In this document: piece after piece, positions 8,512-17,199 of the stretch
Layout: every line of letters begins with the position of its first letter
Position numbering within the stretch: the first letter of the stretch is position 1
Source: Marivita sp046591575
GTDB taxonomy: Bacteria; Pseudomonadota; Alphaproteobacteria; Rhodobacterales; Rhodobacteraceae
Direction of reading: 5' to 3'
DNA: 64,000 bases
Assembly (NCBI RefSeq): GCF_046591575.1
Contig: NZ_JBIQWA010000003.1
Location: 62,001 to 126,000 of the forward strand
The notes under the pieces: model-generated
The model's database searches: none
Seen by the model: the letters and a program-made list of their open reading frames with translations, nothing else
What the model was told of the DNA's origin: nothing
Program-made: the position numbers and the translations under genes

Positions 8512-8541
8512 ACCCGACCATCCAATGATGGATGATCGGGT
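8512..8541 (-). terminator. Strong hairpin, possible terminator on the minus strand
   Basis: ACCCGA-c-CATCCA-atga-TGGATG-a-TCGGGT forms a 12-bp stem with one mismatch. Read on the minus strand it is followed by TTTATT, as expected of an intrinsic terminator; on the plus strand no T-run follows. The nearest minus-strand gene upstream is gyrA, which already has its own stem-loop, so a separate minus-strand transcript between 8870 and 8512 is possible. Confidence 0.4.
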
Positions 8542-8876
8542 CCTCGTGCTAAAAAATATGCCAAGTGAGGATGAGGGCCACACCCGGCACGGTCGTGAAA
8601 GGGTTTGGTCTTAAACAAGTTGGTCTAAATGCCTTTGCGCAACACACATGGTCAAACCGACTGACAGGGAGGTATAAGTCCGCAGTTTCGTGTGTGGCGT
8701 GAACAATCCTTTCAATATCTTTCTACGCCTGACGCCGGGTAAGCGCAGGTCAGGAATTCCGGACTTCGGATTATTTCCGATATGCGGACACAAGGAAAAA
8801 GTACAAAGACGCAGGCGCAGGGGTTTGAGTTTCGGGTTCAAACAAGACCTACGCCGGAAACATATACAAACAATTA

Positions 8877-8903
8877 AGCGGCGCAGAATTACTCTACGCC
8901 GCT
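8877..8903 (-). terminator. Probable gyrA terminator
   Basis: AGCGGCG-N13-CGCCGCT forms a 7-bp G+C-rich stem 44 nt after the gyrA stop. On the minus strand it is followed by TTAATTGTTT, an imperfect T-rich tail. On the plus strand the tail is GTCATTTT, so some bidirectional action is possible. Confidence 0.55.
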
Positions 8904-8946
8904 GTCATTTTGACTCGATTGGATGCTCGCGCGGTGTTCCGCGTGA

Positions 8947-11685
8947 TCAGCTCTCTGGCAAGGCGTCGTCTTCATCCCCCTGATCCGCAATCCAGGCAAC
9001 CGACACCACGGTTTCGCCAGCGCCCGTGTTAAAGACTTTGACACCCCCCGCACTGCGCGACCGGAACGAAATACCCTCGACAGGCACCCGGATCGACTGA
9101 CCTTTGGATGTGGCCAGCATGATCTGATCGTCCATTTCAACCGGGAAACACGCCACCAGAGCCCCGCCGCGCATGGCCTTGTCGATAGCCTGAACGCCTT
9201 GTCCGCCACGGCCGCGCACCGGATAATCATGCGATGACGACAGCTTGCCCGCGCCTTTGGCGGTGATGGTCAGGATCAGGTTTTCGGCCGCCGACATTTC
9301 GGCATAGCGCTCCTGCGGCAATTGCGCGTTTGCGTTGCCTTCGTCCTCATCGGTGATGTCGGTTTCATCGGTCACACCGGCCACCAGACGCCGTTGTTTC
9401 AGATAGGCGGCCCGCTCGTCTGCCGAGGCTTCGAAATGCCGGATCACTGCCATGCTAACCACGCGATCGCCATTGTTGAGACGAATGCCCCGAACGCCTG
9501 TGGATTTACGCCCTTTGAACACCCGGACATCGGTGGTCCGGAACCGGATGGCGCGGCCTGCATCGGTCACAAGCATGACATCGTCATCCTCTGACGCGAT
9601 GCGCGCATTCACCAATTCCACCCCTTCGGGCAGGTCCATCGCGATCTTGCCGTTGCGCATCACATTTGTGAAGTCTGACAAGGCGTTACGCCGCACATCT
9701 CCGGCGCTGGTTGCAAAGACAATCTGCAAATCGGCCCAGTCTTTTTCATCCCGATCCACCGGCATGATGGCCGCAATCGACACACCCGCCGGGATCGGCA
9801 GGATGTTGACAATCGCTTTGCCTTTGGCCGTGCGCCCGCCTTGCGGCAAGCGCCAGGTCTTGAGCTTGTAGGCCATCCCGTCCGTGGTGAAGAACAGCAA
9901 TTGCGTGTGTGTGTTGGCCACAAACAGCCGCGTGACCACGTCATCGTCTTTCGTGGACATGCCAGACAGCCCCTTGCCACCGCGTTTTTGCGCGCGGAAA
10001 TCGGCCAATGGCGTGCGTTTGATATACCCCGATTGCGTGACGGTGACGACCATGTCTTCACGTTCGATCAGGTCTTCGTCTTCCATGTCGCCGGACCAGT
10101 CGACAATCTCGGTGCGGCGGGGCACGGCAAACAGGTCTTTCACCTCGCGCAGCTCGTCTGAAATGATCCCCATGATGCGGTCGCGCGATCCAAGAATTTC
10201 AAGGTATTCCTTGATCTTACCCGCAAGCTCTTCAAGCTCGTCCGTGACCTCTTTGACACCAATCTGGGTCAGGCGCTGAAGGCGCAGATCCAGGATCGCG
10301 CGTGCCTGTGTTTCGGACAGATTATATGTGCCATCGTCATTCGCCTTGTGGGTCGGATCATCAATCAAGGCGATATAGGGCAGGATGTCTTCGGCAGGCC
10401 AGCGCCGCGTCATCAGCCGCTCGCGTGCCTCGGCAGCATCGGCAGAGGACCGGATGGTCGCGACGACCTCGTCGATATTGGTGACAGCCACCGCCAGACC
10501 ACACAAGACATGGCTGCGCTCGCGGGCTTTGCGCAACAGATAGGCGGTGCGCCGCGCCACCACATCTTCGCGGAAATCAATGAACGCCGTCAGGAACTTG
10601 CGCAGCGTCAGCTGTTCGGGCCGTCCCCCATTCAGCGCCAGCATATTGCAGCCAAAGCTGGTCTGCATCGGGGTAAAGCGGAAAAGCTGGTTCAGCACCA
10701 CCTCGGCTGTGGCATCGCGTTTTAGCTCAACCACCACGCGCACGCCATTGCGGTCAGATTCGTCCTGAACGTGGCTGATGCCTTCGATCCGCTTTTCGCG
10801 CGCGGCTTCGGCAATGCGTTCGATCATCGTGGCCTTGTTGACCTGATAGGGGATCTCGTCAATCACGATGGCCCAACGATCCTTGCGGATCTCCTCGACC
10901 CGCGTTTTCGACCGGATGATCACCGACCCGCGACCTTCCAGATAGGCTTTGCGCGCACCGGACCGGCCCAGCATGATGCCGCCCGTGGGAAAGTCGGGGC
11001 CGGGGACATAGTCGATCAATTGCTCGGATGACAGGTCCGGTTCCTTGATCAGCGCCAGCGTGGCATCCACCACTTCACCAAGGTTGTGCGGCGGGATGTT
11101 TGTCGCCATGCCCACCGCGATCCCGCCCGCGCCATTGACCAGCATATTCGGGAACCGGGCCGGGAGCACCGTCGGCTCCTGGTCTTTGCCATCGTAATTG
11201 TCCTGGAAATCAACGGTTTCCTTGTCGATATCCGCCAAGAGATACGCCGCAGGCTTGTCCATGCGCACCTCGGTATAGCGCATTGCAGCCGCGTTATCGC
11301 CGTCCATCGACCCGAAATTGCCCTGACCATCCAAAAGCGGCAGCGACATGGAAAAATCCTGCGCCATGCGCACCAACGCGTCGTAAATCGCAGAGTCACC
11401 ATGCGGGTGATATTTCCCCATCACATCGCCGACAGGCCGCGCCGATTTGCGATAGGATTTGTCGTGACTGTTGCCGCTTTCGTGCATCGCATACAGGATG
11501 CGCCGATGCACCGGCTTAAGTCCGTCGCGCAGATCGGGGATCGCGCGGCTCACAATGACGCTCATCGCGTAATCCAGATAGGATGATTTCATCTCATCCG
11601 TGATCGAGATCTGTGGCCCGTCATGCTTGGGACGCTCAGGCGGCATATCTTCTGTGTTTTCAGGAGTTTCTGGCGTGTCGCTCAC
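8947..11685 (-). CDS. gyrA: DNA gyrase subunit A
   Basis: 912 residues. The breakage-reunion domain has the active-site Tyr137 in AAAMRYTEVRM, and the quinolone region reads HPHGDSAIYDALVRMAQDF with Ser98 and Asp102, the residues normally found in quinolone-sensitive enzymes (E. coli Ser83/Asp87). The C-terminal beta-pinwheel carries the GyrA-box-like QKRGGKGLSG and an acidic insert (ETDITDEDEGNANAQ) before the last blades. It pairs with GyrB to introduce negative supercoils. The gene stands alone, with a stem-loop downstream and a roughly 200-bp upstream region shared with usg. Confidence 0.98.
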   Translation of the reverse strand: MSDTPETPENTEDMPPERPKHDGPQISITDEMKSSYLDYAMSVIVSRAIPDLRDGLKPVHRRILYAMHESGNSHDKSYRKSARPVGDVMGKYHPHGDSAIYDALVRMAQDFSMSLPLLDGQGNFGSMDGDNAAAMRYTEVRMDKPAAYLLADIDKETVDFQDNYDGKDQEPTVLPARFPNMLVNGAGGIAVGMATNIPPHNLGEVVDATLALIKEPDLSSEQLIDYVPGPDFPTGGIMLGRSGARKAYLEGRGSVIIRSKTRVEEIRKDRWAIVIDEIPYQVNKATMIERIAEAAREKRIEGISHVQDESDRNGVRVVVELKRDATAEVVLNQLFRFTPMQTSFGCNMLALNGGRPEQLTLRKFLTAFIDFREDVVARRTAYLLRKARERSHVLCGLAVAVTNIDEVVATIRSSADAAEARERLMTRRWPAEDILPYIALIDDPTHKANDDGTYNLSETQARAILDLRLQRLTQIGVKEVTDELEELAGKIKEYLEILGSRDRIMGIISDELREVKDLFAVPRRTEIVDWSGDMEDEDLIEREDMVVTVTQSGYIKRTPLADFRAQKRGGKGLSGMSTKDDDVVTRLFVANTHTQLLFFTTDGMAYKLKTWRLPQGGRTAKGKAIVNILPIPAGVSIAAIMPVDRDEKDWADLQIVFATSAGDVRRNALSDFTNVMRNGKIAMDLPEGVELVNARIASEDDDVMLVTDAGRAIRFRTTDVRVFKGRKSTGVRGIRLNNGDRVVSMAVIRHFEASADERAAYLKQRRLVAGVTDETDITDEDEGNANAQLPQERYAEMSAAENLILTITAKGAGKLSSSHDYPVRGRGGQGVQAIDKAMRGGALVACFPVEMDDQIMLATSKGQSIRVPVEGISFRSRSAGGVKVFNTGAGETVVSVAWIADQGDEDDALPES

Positions 11686-11888
11686 GTGGATAGCCTGCTG
11701 TCTGTCAATCTATATTTTGTTGGCCGAACCTATATCAGATGCAGGATGTAGCCTCAATCCCAATGACGCGGCTTGGTGTGTCTGTGATTTGTCACTCAGT
11801 TGCTCTGGTGGCTAACATACTGTTTTTGTTGAAAAGTAACGAATTGATGGCACAGTGAGTCGGACAAGAAAAAATGAATGAGGTTTGC

Positions 11889-12161
11889 ATGTCTGACGTG
11901 AGCGAAACGGAACTGATGTTGAAAGGCTACGGCCTGACCACGGCGCAACTTTTCTACCGGATGCCGGATTACCAGAATGTGCTGAACACATTTGTCTGGC
12001 AGGAATATGATCTGGCCCCCGACCATCCCAAACTGTTCGAATTTATCGAATTTTGGCAAGACAGCATCGAAGGCCCGCTGCATTCGGTGCAATACACGCA
12101 TCGTAAAATGCTGGCGTCAGGGGAATGGCAGCAACTCGTCGGGGAATTTACGCTGCACTAA
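11889..12161 (+). CDS. usg: Usg family protein
   Basis: 90 residues from ATG 11889, five nt after GAGG; an upstream ATG at 11874 is possible but has a poorer site. The sequence (MLKGYGLTTAQLFYRMPDYQ, FIEFWQDSIEGPLHSVQYTH) is the Usg family, small soluble alphaproteobacterial proteins of unknown function, sometimes seen near tryptophan genes. Here it is monocistronic and is followed within two bases by a run of four palindromes (12163-12252). Confidence 0.82.
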   Translation: MSDVSETELMLKGYGLTTAQLFYRMPDYQNVLNTFVWQEYDLAPDHPKLFEFIEFWQDSIEGPLHSVQYTHRKMLASGEWQQLVGEFTLH

Positions 12162-12162
12162 A

Positions 12163-12252
12163 TCGCCTTTCGAAAGGCGATCAGACCGCGGTTTCGAAAC
12201 CGCATCTCACGGGCTTTAGAAAGCCCGTGCCCAAGCCTTTTCGAAAAGGCTT
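12163..12252. repeat. Four tandem palindromes with TTTCGAAA-type centres
   Basis: Between the usg stop and the stop of the convergent M32 peptidase lie four consecutive palindromes: 12163-12180 (TCGCCTTTCGAAAGGCGA), 12188-12203 (GCGGTTTCGAAACCGC), 12209-12228 (ACGGGCTTT-ag-AAAGCCCGT) and 12233-12252 (AAGCCTTTTCGAAAAGGCTT). The arms differ, but each places A/T next to the dyad and G/C outside. The last overlaps the peptidase stop codon. Serial bidirectional terminators is one reading; see findings. Confidence 0.85.
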
Positions 12253-13723
12253 ATACCCCATAGATCTCCCCAAACTTCGCCTCCAAATACGCCAACAACG
12301 GCCCTTCGGACGGCGCAAACCCGCAGGCGCGCTCGATCACTTCGCGCGGCTCATAAAGCCCGCCATGCCGTTGCACGTTGTCCCGCAACCAGCCGGTCGC
12401 GCCCGAAGGATCGCCGACAGCAAGCTGCGCATCCAGATCCGGCACCGCCGTGCGCAGCGCCTCGTGCAGGCAACCCGCATACACATTGCCCAGCGTATAG
12501 GTCGCGAAATACCCGAACAGGCCCACGGACCAATGCACATCCTGCAACACCCCGTTTGAGGGCGTGTCCACCGGATAGCCGAAATCCGCCTCGAACCGCG
12601 TGTTCCACGCCTCTTCCAGATCGGCGACAGCAAGCAAGCCATCAATCAGCTGTCGCTCCAGATCAAACCGCAACAGCACATGCAGATTATACTGCACTTC
12701 GTCCGCTTCGGTTCGGATAAACCCCTTGTGAACACGGTTAACCGTTGCGTAAAACGCCAGCGGGTCGTCGATCCCGAAATCACCGAACGCGTCAACCATC
12801 TGCCCATGCAGCCAGCCGGTAAAGGCCCGTGACCGGCCCAGCTGGTTCTCGTAAATCCGGCTCTGGCTTTCATGCACCCCCATCGACACGCCAGAGCCCA
12901 GCGGCGTGAGCAGGTAGGCCTGATCAATGTTCTGTTCATAAGCCGCATGACCGACCTCGTGGATCGTCGAATAGATGCAGTTGAACGGATCTGTGCGCGA
13001 CGTGCGCGTCGTGATCCGCACGTCATTGCCCGACCCAGAGCTGAACGGATGCACCGCCTTGTCCACCCGTCCGCGGCTCATGTCATAGCCAAAGGTTCTG
13101 GCAATCATCCGCGACAGCCGCATCTGTGCGGTCTCGTCAAACTCACCAACCAAAGCCGCCGGGGCAGGGGCACCCAGCACGGTATCGCGCAGTGCCACCA
13201 ATCCGGGCCGCAAGGCACCGAACATCGCCTCAAGCTCTGCCGCCGTGGCACCCGGTTCATAATCCTGCAACAGCGCATCATAGGGATCGCCGCCCTCCGC
13301 CAGCGCCGCCCCTTCCTGCCGTCGCAGGTCAAGCACCCGCTCCAGCGTGGGCGCGAATGCCGCGAAATCATCATTCGCCCGCGCCTCGGCCCAAACGCCC
13401 TGAGCGACAGAGGTTGTGCGCGCGAGTTCCGCGGCCAGATCGGCAGGCACTTTCGACGCGCGTTCGAAACTCCGCCGGATATGGCGCAGATTGGCCTCTG
13501 CTTCGGCGTCCGACGGGGTGATCGCCTCAAGCCATGCGCCCACACGCGGGTCCATCCGGCGCGCATGCAGCACAGTCTCAAGCGCGCCGATCTCTTCCCC
13601 GCGCTGAGCTGCCGCGCCGCGGGGCATGGTGGTTTCCTGATCCCAGCCCAGCCGCCCGGCAATCTGGGCCAGCGCCTGCGTTTCGCGCGCATACGCCATC
13701 AACTCATCATACGCCGTGGTCAT
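12251..13723 (-). CDS. M32 family metallocarboxypeptidase
   Basis: 490 residues starting at ATG 13723 after GAGGAG. The zinc site HEVGH (in STIHEVGHAAYEQN) and the M32 block GVSMGVHESQSRIYENQLGRS are clear, as is the C-terminal FGYFATYTLGN. These cytosolic, thermostable-type carboxypeptidases (Taq/Pfu) release residues from peptide C-termini. The start overlaps the ctaA stop (ATGA, 13723-13720), so it is the second gene of a ctaA-peptidase operon. A reading frame extends 54 codons upstream inside ctaA but lacks the start signals seen at 13723. Confidence 0.93.
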   Translation of the reverse strand: MTTAYDELMAYARETQALAQIAGRLGWDQETTMPRGAAAQRGEEIGALETVLHARRMDPRVGAWLEAITPSDAEAEANLRHIRRSFERASKVPADLAAELARTTSVAQGVWAEARANDDFAAFAPTLERVLDLRRQEGAALAEGGDPYDALLQDYEPGATAAELEAMFGALRPGLVALRDTVLGAPAPAALVGEFDETAQMRLSRMIARTFGYDMSRGRVDKAVHPFSSGSGNDVRITTRTSRTDPFNCIYSTIHEVGHAAYEQNIDQAYLLTPLGSGVSMGVHESQSRIYENQLGRSRAFTGWLHGQMVDAFGDFGIDDPLAFYATVNRVHKGFIRTEADEVQYNLHVLLRFDLERQLIDGLLAVADLEEAWNTRFEADFGYPVDTPSNGVLQDVHWSVGLFGYFATYTLGNVYAGCLHEALRTAVPDLDAQLAVGDPSGATGWLRDNVQRHGGLYEPREVIERACGFAPSEGPLLAYLEAKFGEIYGV

Positions 13724-14868
13724 GCGGTCGCTCCTCGAATGGATTGCTCTTTTGGATATTGCGCCCCGAACCGCGCGCGTAGAATCAACACCCAAAGCAC
13801 CACCGCACCGATCTGATGCGTGATCGCGATCTGCCACGGGGCCATATATAAAACGGTCACAACGCCAATGGCCATCTGCACCCACAACATCGCGTAAACC
13901 GCGTTAAAGCGGAACCGCGTGTCGGTGTTCGGCGACTTGCGCGCGCGCAGCCACACAACCGTGCCAAAGATCAACAAAAGATATCCCGCCACGCGGTGGA
14001 TAAACTGCACAAGCCCCGCATTCTCGAAGAAGTTTCGCCATATCGGCTCCAGCTCGAACGGAAACGGCGGCAGGATACCTCCGGCCATCAGCGGCCAGTC
14101 ATTATACGTGCGCCCCGCGTCGATCCCTGCGACCAGCGCCCCAATCAAGATCTGCAAAAACGTGAAATGCAACAGCCCGGTGCCCAGCCCGTACAGCTTG
14201 CCCTCGCGCGCCCTGCGGGCTTGCATCAGATCACGCTCTTCGCGGCCCAACTCAAACACATACCACGCGATAAAGCCCAGAATCACAAAGGCCAGCCCCA
14301 GATGTGTGGCCAGCCGGTAAGACGCCACATCCAGCATCGTGCCGGTCAGCCCCGACGACACCATCCACCAGCCAATCGCCCCCTGCACACCGCCAAGAAC
14401 GCCAATAAACAACAAACGCCCGGTCCATCCGGTCGGAATTTTCCGCGCCACCAGAAAGCCGAAAAAACCCAGCGCCCAGACAAGACCGATCACCCGCCCC
14501 AATTGCCGGTGCCCCCATTCCCACCAATAGATGAACTGGAATTCGGCCATCGTCATGCCAGCATTTTGCAACTGGTATTCCGGAATCGCGCGATAAAGAT
14601 CAAACTCGCGCTGCCAATCCTCCGCATTCAGCGGCGGGATCGCTCCGCTCAGCGGGGCCCAGACGGTGATCGACAAACCGCTATCCGTCAGCCGCGTCAG
14701 CCCGCCCACGGCGATCATCACCGCGACAAGGGCAAAGAGCACACTCAACCACATCCGGATCGCGCCGCGCGCGCCGCGTTTGCCCGCGTCGATCATGCCG
14801 CCCTTGGGTTCAGGTTTGCGCGGCGTCTCCGCGCTCACATCTTCAAAGATATTGCGTTGTCCGCTCAT
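13720..14868 (-). CDS. ctaA: Heme A synthase (COX15/CtaA)
   Basis: 382 residues with eight hydrophobic segments. It oxidises the methyl group of heme O to give heme A for the aa3-type cytochrome oxidase in the inner membrane. Heme-ligand histidines fall in typical blocks: EWGHRQLGRVIG, ATHLGLAFVI, FIHRVAGYLL and ITHQIGAVVLW. The family opening VGGLTRLTDSGLSITVW is present. It is translationally coupled to the downstream peptidase; the pairing has no obvious functional link. Confidence 0.95.
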   Translation of the reverse strand: MSGQRNIFEDVSAETPRKPEPKGGMIDAGKRGARGAIRMWLSVLFALVAVMIAVGGLTRLTDSGLSITVWAPLSGAIPPLNAEDWQREFDLYRAIPEYQLQNAGMTMAEFQFIYWWEWGHRQLGRVIGLVWALGFFGFLVARKIPTGWTGRLLFIGVLGGVQGAIGWWMVSSGLTGTMLDVASYRLATHLGLAFVILGFIAWYVFELGREERDLMQARRAREGKLYGLGTGLLHFTFLQILIGALVAGIDAGRTYNDWPLMAGGILPPFPFELEPIWRNFFENAGLVQFIHRVAGYLLLIFGTVVWLRARKSPNTDTRFRFNAVYAMLWVQMAIGVVTVLYMAPWQIAITHQIGAVVLWVLILRARFGAQYPKEQSIRGATA

Positions 14869-14925
14869 TGACGGGCCTCCATATTGAGCGAGAGACTAGG
14901 CTTGGGGCAGGGTTGCTTCAAGGCG

Positions 14926-15669
14926 TCAGCCCTTCTCCTTCCACCGCACCATTTGCCGCAGCACGCCATGCAACATCTGCACATCCGCCCGTGTCAGGGG
15001 CATGCGTGACCACATATTGCGCAAATTGCGCTTCATGCTGTCGGCCTTGGTGTTGGGAAAAAAGAAGCCGGCCGCCTCCAGTTGATCTTCATAATGAGCG
15101 GCCAGCTTTTCGGTTTCGATCGCCGTTGCCCAGTCGGTTCCCGCCAGTTCGGTTGTCTCGGGCAGGGTGTCCACTGTCTGACGCCGCCATTCATATCCGG
15201 TCAGCAGCACGCATTGGGCCAGGTTCAAGGATGGAAATTCCGGGTTCACCGGAACCGAGATAATCGCATTGGCCAATGCGATATCGTCGTTTTCAAGCCC
15301 AGCCCGTTCAGGACCAAACAGCACCGCCACCTTTTCGCCTGCGGTGATCCTGTCGCGCGCCATCTCCATCGCGCGTTCCGGGGTGACCACCGGTTTCGTC
15401 AGCCCCCGCTGCCGGGCTGTGGTTGCAAACACAAACGAACAATCCGCCACCGCGTCAACCGTACGTTCGACCAGCAGCGCGTCGTCCAGAACCCGTCCCG
15501 CCCCAGAGGCCAGCGCCACCGCGCTTTGGTTCGGCCAGCCATCGCGGGGGGCCACAAGCCGCATCCGCTCCAATCCGAAATTCAGCATCGCGCGGGCGGC
15601 CGCGCCGATGTTTTCGCCCATCTGGGGGCGCACCAAAACAAAAGCAGGTTGGGGTGTCTCGCTGGGCAT
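14926..15669 (-). CDS. trmJ: SpoU-type RNA 2'-O-methyltransferase, TrmJ-like
   Basis: 247 residues from ATG 15669 (MPSETPQPAFVLVRPQMGENIG). SPOUT knotted methyltransferase motifs are clear: VRPQMGENIGAAARAMLNFG (motif 1), VLFGPERAGLENDDI (motif 2) and PVNPEFPSLNLAQCVLLTGYE (motif 3). The C-terminal helical extension matches TrmJ, which methylates position 32 of several tRNAs using S-adenosylmethionine. The exact target is inferred. It is divergent from the ThiE-like gene (131 bp). Confidence 0.85.
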   Translation of the reverse strand: MPSETPQPAFVLVRPQMGENIGAAARAMLNFGLERMRLVAPRDGWPNQSAVALASGAGRVLDDALLVERTVDAVADCSFVFATTARQRGLTKPVVTPERAMEMARDRITAGEKVAVLFGPERAGLENDDIALANAIISVPVNPEFPSLNLAQCVLLTGYEWRRQTVDTLPETTELAGTDWATAIETEKLAAHYEDQLEAAGFFFPNTKADSMKRNLRNMWSRMPLTRADVQMLHGVLRQMVRWKEKG

Positions 15670-15800
15670 CACACGCCGCTCCAAAATGTCAGATCGCCGG
15701 TACCTATTGCGCGCCCCGCAAAAGGGCAACCCGCGCAAGCCCTTGGCGGCCCGTATCAAATCACGGTATAGGGGCGCGACCATCATAAAAGGGGCCGCAC

Positions 15801-16424
15801 ATGTCCGACACCGAGCAGCCACAACTCTACTTGATCACGCCTCCCGAACTTGAACTGAGCCATTTCCCGACAGACCTGTCGCGCGTGCTCGATGCGGTCG
15901 AGGTGGCCTGTATCCGCCTGTCGCTGGCCAGTCGCGATGAAGATCTGATTCTGCGCGCCGCGGATTGTGTGCGCGAGGTGGCGCACCGGTTTGACGTAGC
16001 TCTGGTGATCGACACCCATGTCGTTCTGGCGCAGCGTCTTGGCCTTGACGGGGTGCATCTGACCGATGGCGCGCGCTCTGTGCGCATGGCGCGCAAGGAA
16101 CTGGGGCCTGATGCAATCGTCGGGGCCTTCTGCCAGCAGTCGCGCCACGAAGGGATCACCGCAGGCGAAGTCGGTGCCGATTACGTCAGCTTTGGCCCGG
16201 TCGGAGACACCACACTTGGCGATGGCTCCAAAGCCGAGATCGACCTGTTCACCTGGTGGTCAGAGATGATCGAGGTGCCTGTCGTGGCCGAAGGCGGACT
16301 GACCGAAGATCTGCTGCGCAGGCTGGCACCGGTCACGGATTTTGTTGGCATCGGCGAAGAGATCTGGCGCAAGGACAATCCCGTTGAGGCTTTGCAGGCC
16401 CTGACACGCGCATTGGCCGGGTAA
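15801..16424 (+). CDS. ThiE/TenI-family protein (thiamine-phosphate-synthase-like)
   Basis: 207 residues, a TIM barrel of the thiamine monophosphate synthase family. Conserved blocks include GLDGVHLTDG, IVGAFCQQS, GADYVSFGPVGDT and VPVVAEGGLTEDLL. However, the usual early QLRxK motif, which helps bind pyrophosphate in genuine ThiE, reads IRLSLA with no lysine, and the downstream Asn/Asp-Asp segment is altered (VIDTHVVLA). It may therefore be a ThiE paralogue with another role. It is not next to other thiamine genes. Confidence 0.75.
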   Translation: MSDTEQPQLYLITPPELELSHFPTDLSRVLDAVEVACIRLSLASRDEDLILRAADCVREVAHRFDVALVIDTHVVLAQRLGLDGVHLTDGARSVRMARKELGPDAIVGAFCQQSRHEGITAGEVGADYVSFGPVGDTTLGDGSKAEIDLFTWWSEMIEVPVVAEGGLTEDLLRRLAPVTDFVGIGEEIWRKDNPVEALQALTRALAG

Positions 16425-16436
16425 TTTCTGCCACGT

Positions 16437-16482
16437 CTCTGTTTTTCAAATATCTCGGGGGTTTGGGGGCAGCGCCCCCAAT
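16437..16482. repeat. Dispersed intergenic hairpin element, copy 1
   Basis: CTCTGTTTTTCAAATATCTCGGGG is followed by a perfect 8-bp hairpin TTGGGGGC-agc-GCCCCCAA (16463-16481) between the ThiE-like gene and the SYLF gene. The same composition recurs at 23861-23888 and, inverted, at 56250-56304. It probably acts as a two-way terminator between convergent genes here. Confidence 0.7.
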
Positions 16483-16524
16483 CCTGTCGTCTGAGCCACC
16501 GGCCCGCCGAAGGTGATCGACCCC

Positions 16525-17082
16525 CTATGGAATGATCCGGGTGTATTTCACACCTTCCAGCGTCGCCCCAAGACGCAAGCCCGCCTGACCGAAAATCACC
16601 GCGATGACCGGTGACAAGGACGTTGTCGTCTCGGCTGCAATGGTCTCACCGCCTTCTGGGATTGCATATTCCACATTGGCCCCGGCCGCCCATCCGGGCG
16701 AGCGGCGGAAATTCATCAGCGCAGACTCGGTCATGAAAAACAGCACATGGGCATATTGCTGTGCGCCGATCTGCAACCCGGCGCTGGCTTTGGTGGTGGA
16801 ATAGTAATCCACCGTCACACCATTCACCCGCAGCGCGCCGCGCCCATAAGCCCCGCCAAGCCCAAGCCCGGCTTCGGTGACAAGCGGCATCACCAAAAGC
16901 CCGCTGGCATTGGCCGCCAGGTTCTGCGTGCCGGGAAAGCGGCGATACATTTCGGCCAGCGTGGCATCGGCGCGCGCGTCGATCCGTGCGCCGCCATTGC
17001 CGCCCACGCCGTTGGCGCAACCGGCCAACATCAAAGTACCGCCCAGCCCGAAAGCCAGTTCACGTCGTGTGAGGGATGTCAT
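16525..17082 (-). CDS. SYLF/YSC84-domain lipoprotein
   Basis: 185 residues. The N-terminus MTSLTRRELAFGLGGTLMLAGC combines a twin-arginine-like start with a lipobox, so it is an exported lipoprotein. The rest is a SYLF (lipid-binding Ysc84) domain, with FPGTQNLAANASGLLVMPLVT early and a C-terminal half rich in small residues (SLSPVIAVIFGQAGLRLGATLEGVKYTRI). Bacterial SYLF proteins are envelope proteins, often stress-related; their exact role is unknown. Confidence 0.85.
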   Translation of the reverse strand: MTSLTRRELAFGLGGTLMLAGCANGVGGNGGARIDARADATLAEMYRRFPGTQNLAANASGLLVMPLVTEAGLGLGGAYGRGALRVNGVTVDYYSTTKASAGLQIGAQQYAHVLFFMTESALMNFRRSPGWAAGANVEYAIPEGGETIAAETTTSLSPVIAVIFGQAGLRLGATLEGVKYTRIIP

Positions 17083-17199
17083 CTGTCTGCTCTTTCTTTG
17101 CCGATGCCTCTGGGTCCGGCTGTTCCGCCGGTTGGCTTCACTATAGCAACTGCGCGCTATTCTGTCACGCGCATTGGAGCCCTGTCCGCCTGGGGCGGT

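Larger units (their letters stand above)
8366..8946. other. 581-bp gene-free region between olsA and gyrA, with hairpins
   Basis: No convincing coding frame is seen on either strand. The stretch is less G+C-rich than its flanks. It contains the strong hairpin at 8512-8541, a small CCGCG-taa-CGCGG stem-loop near 8490, and the gyrA-proximal stem-loop at 8877-8903. The remainder, about 8545-8870, has imperfect short repeats but no recognisable motif. It may hold untranslated regions or a small RNA. Confidence 0.5.
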
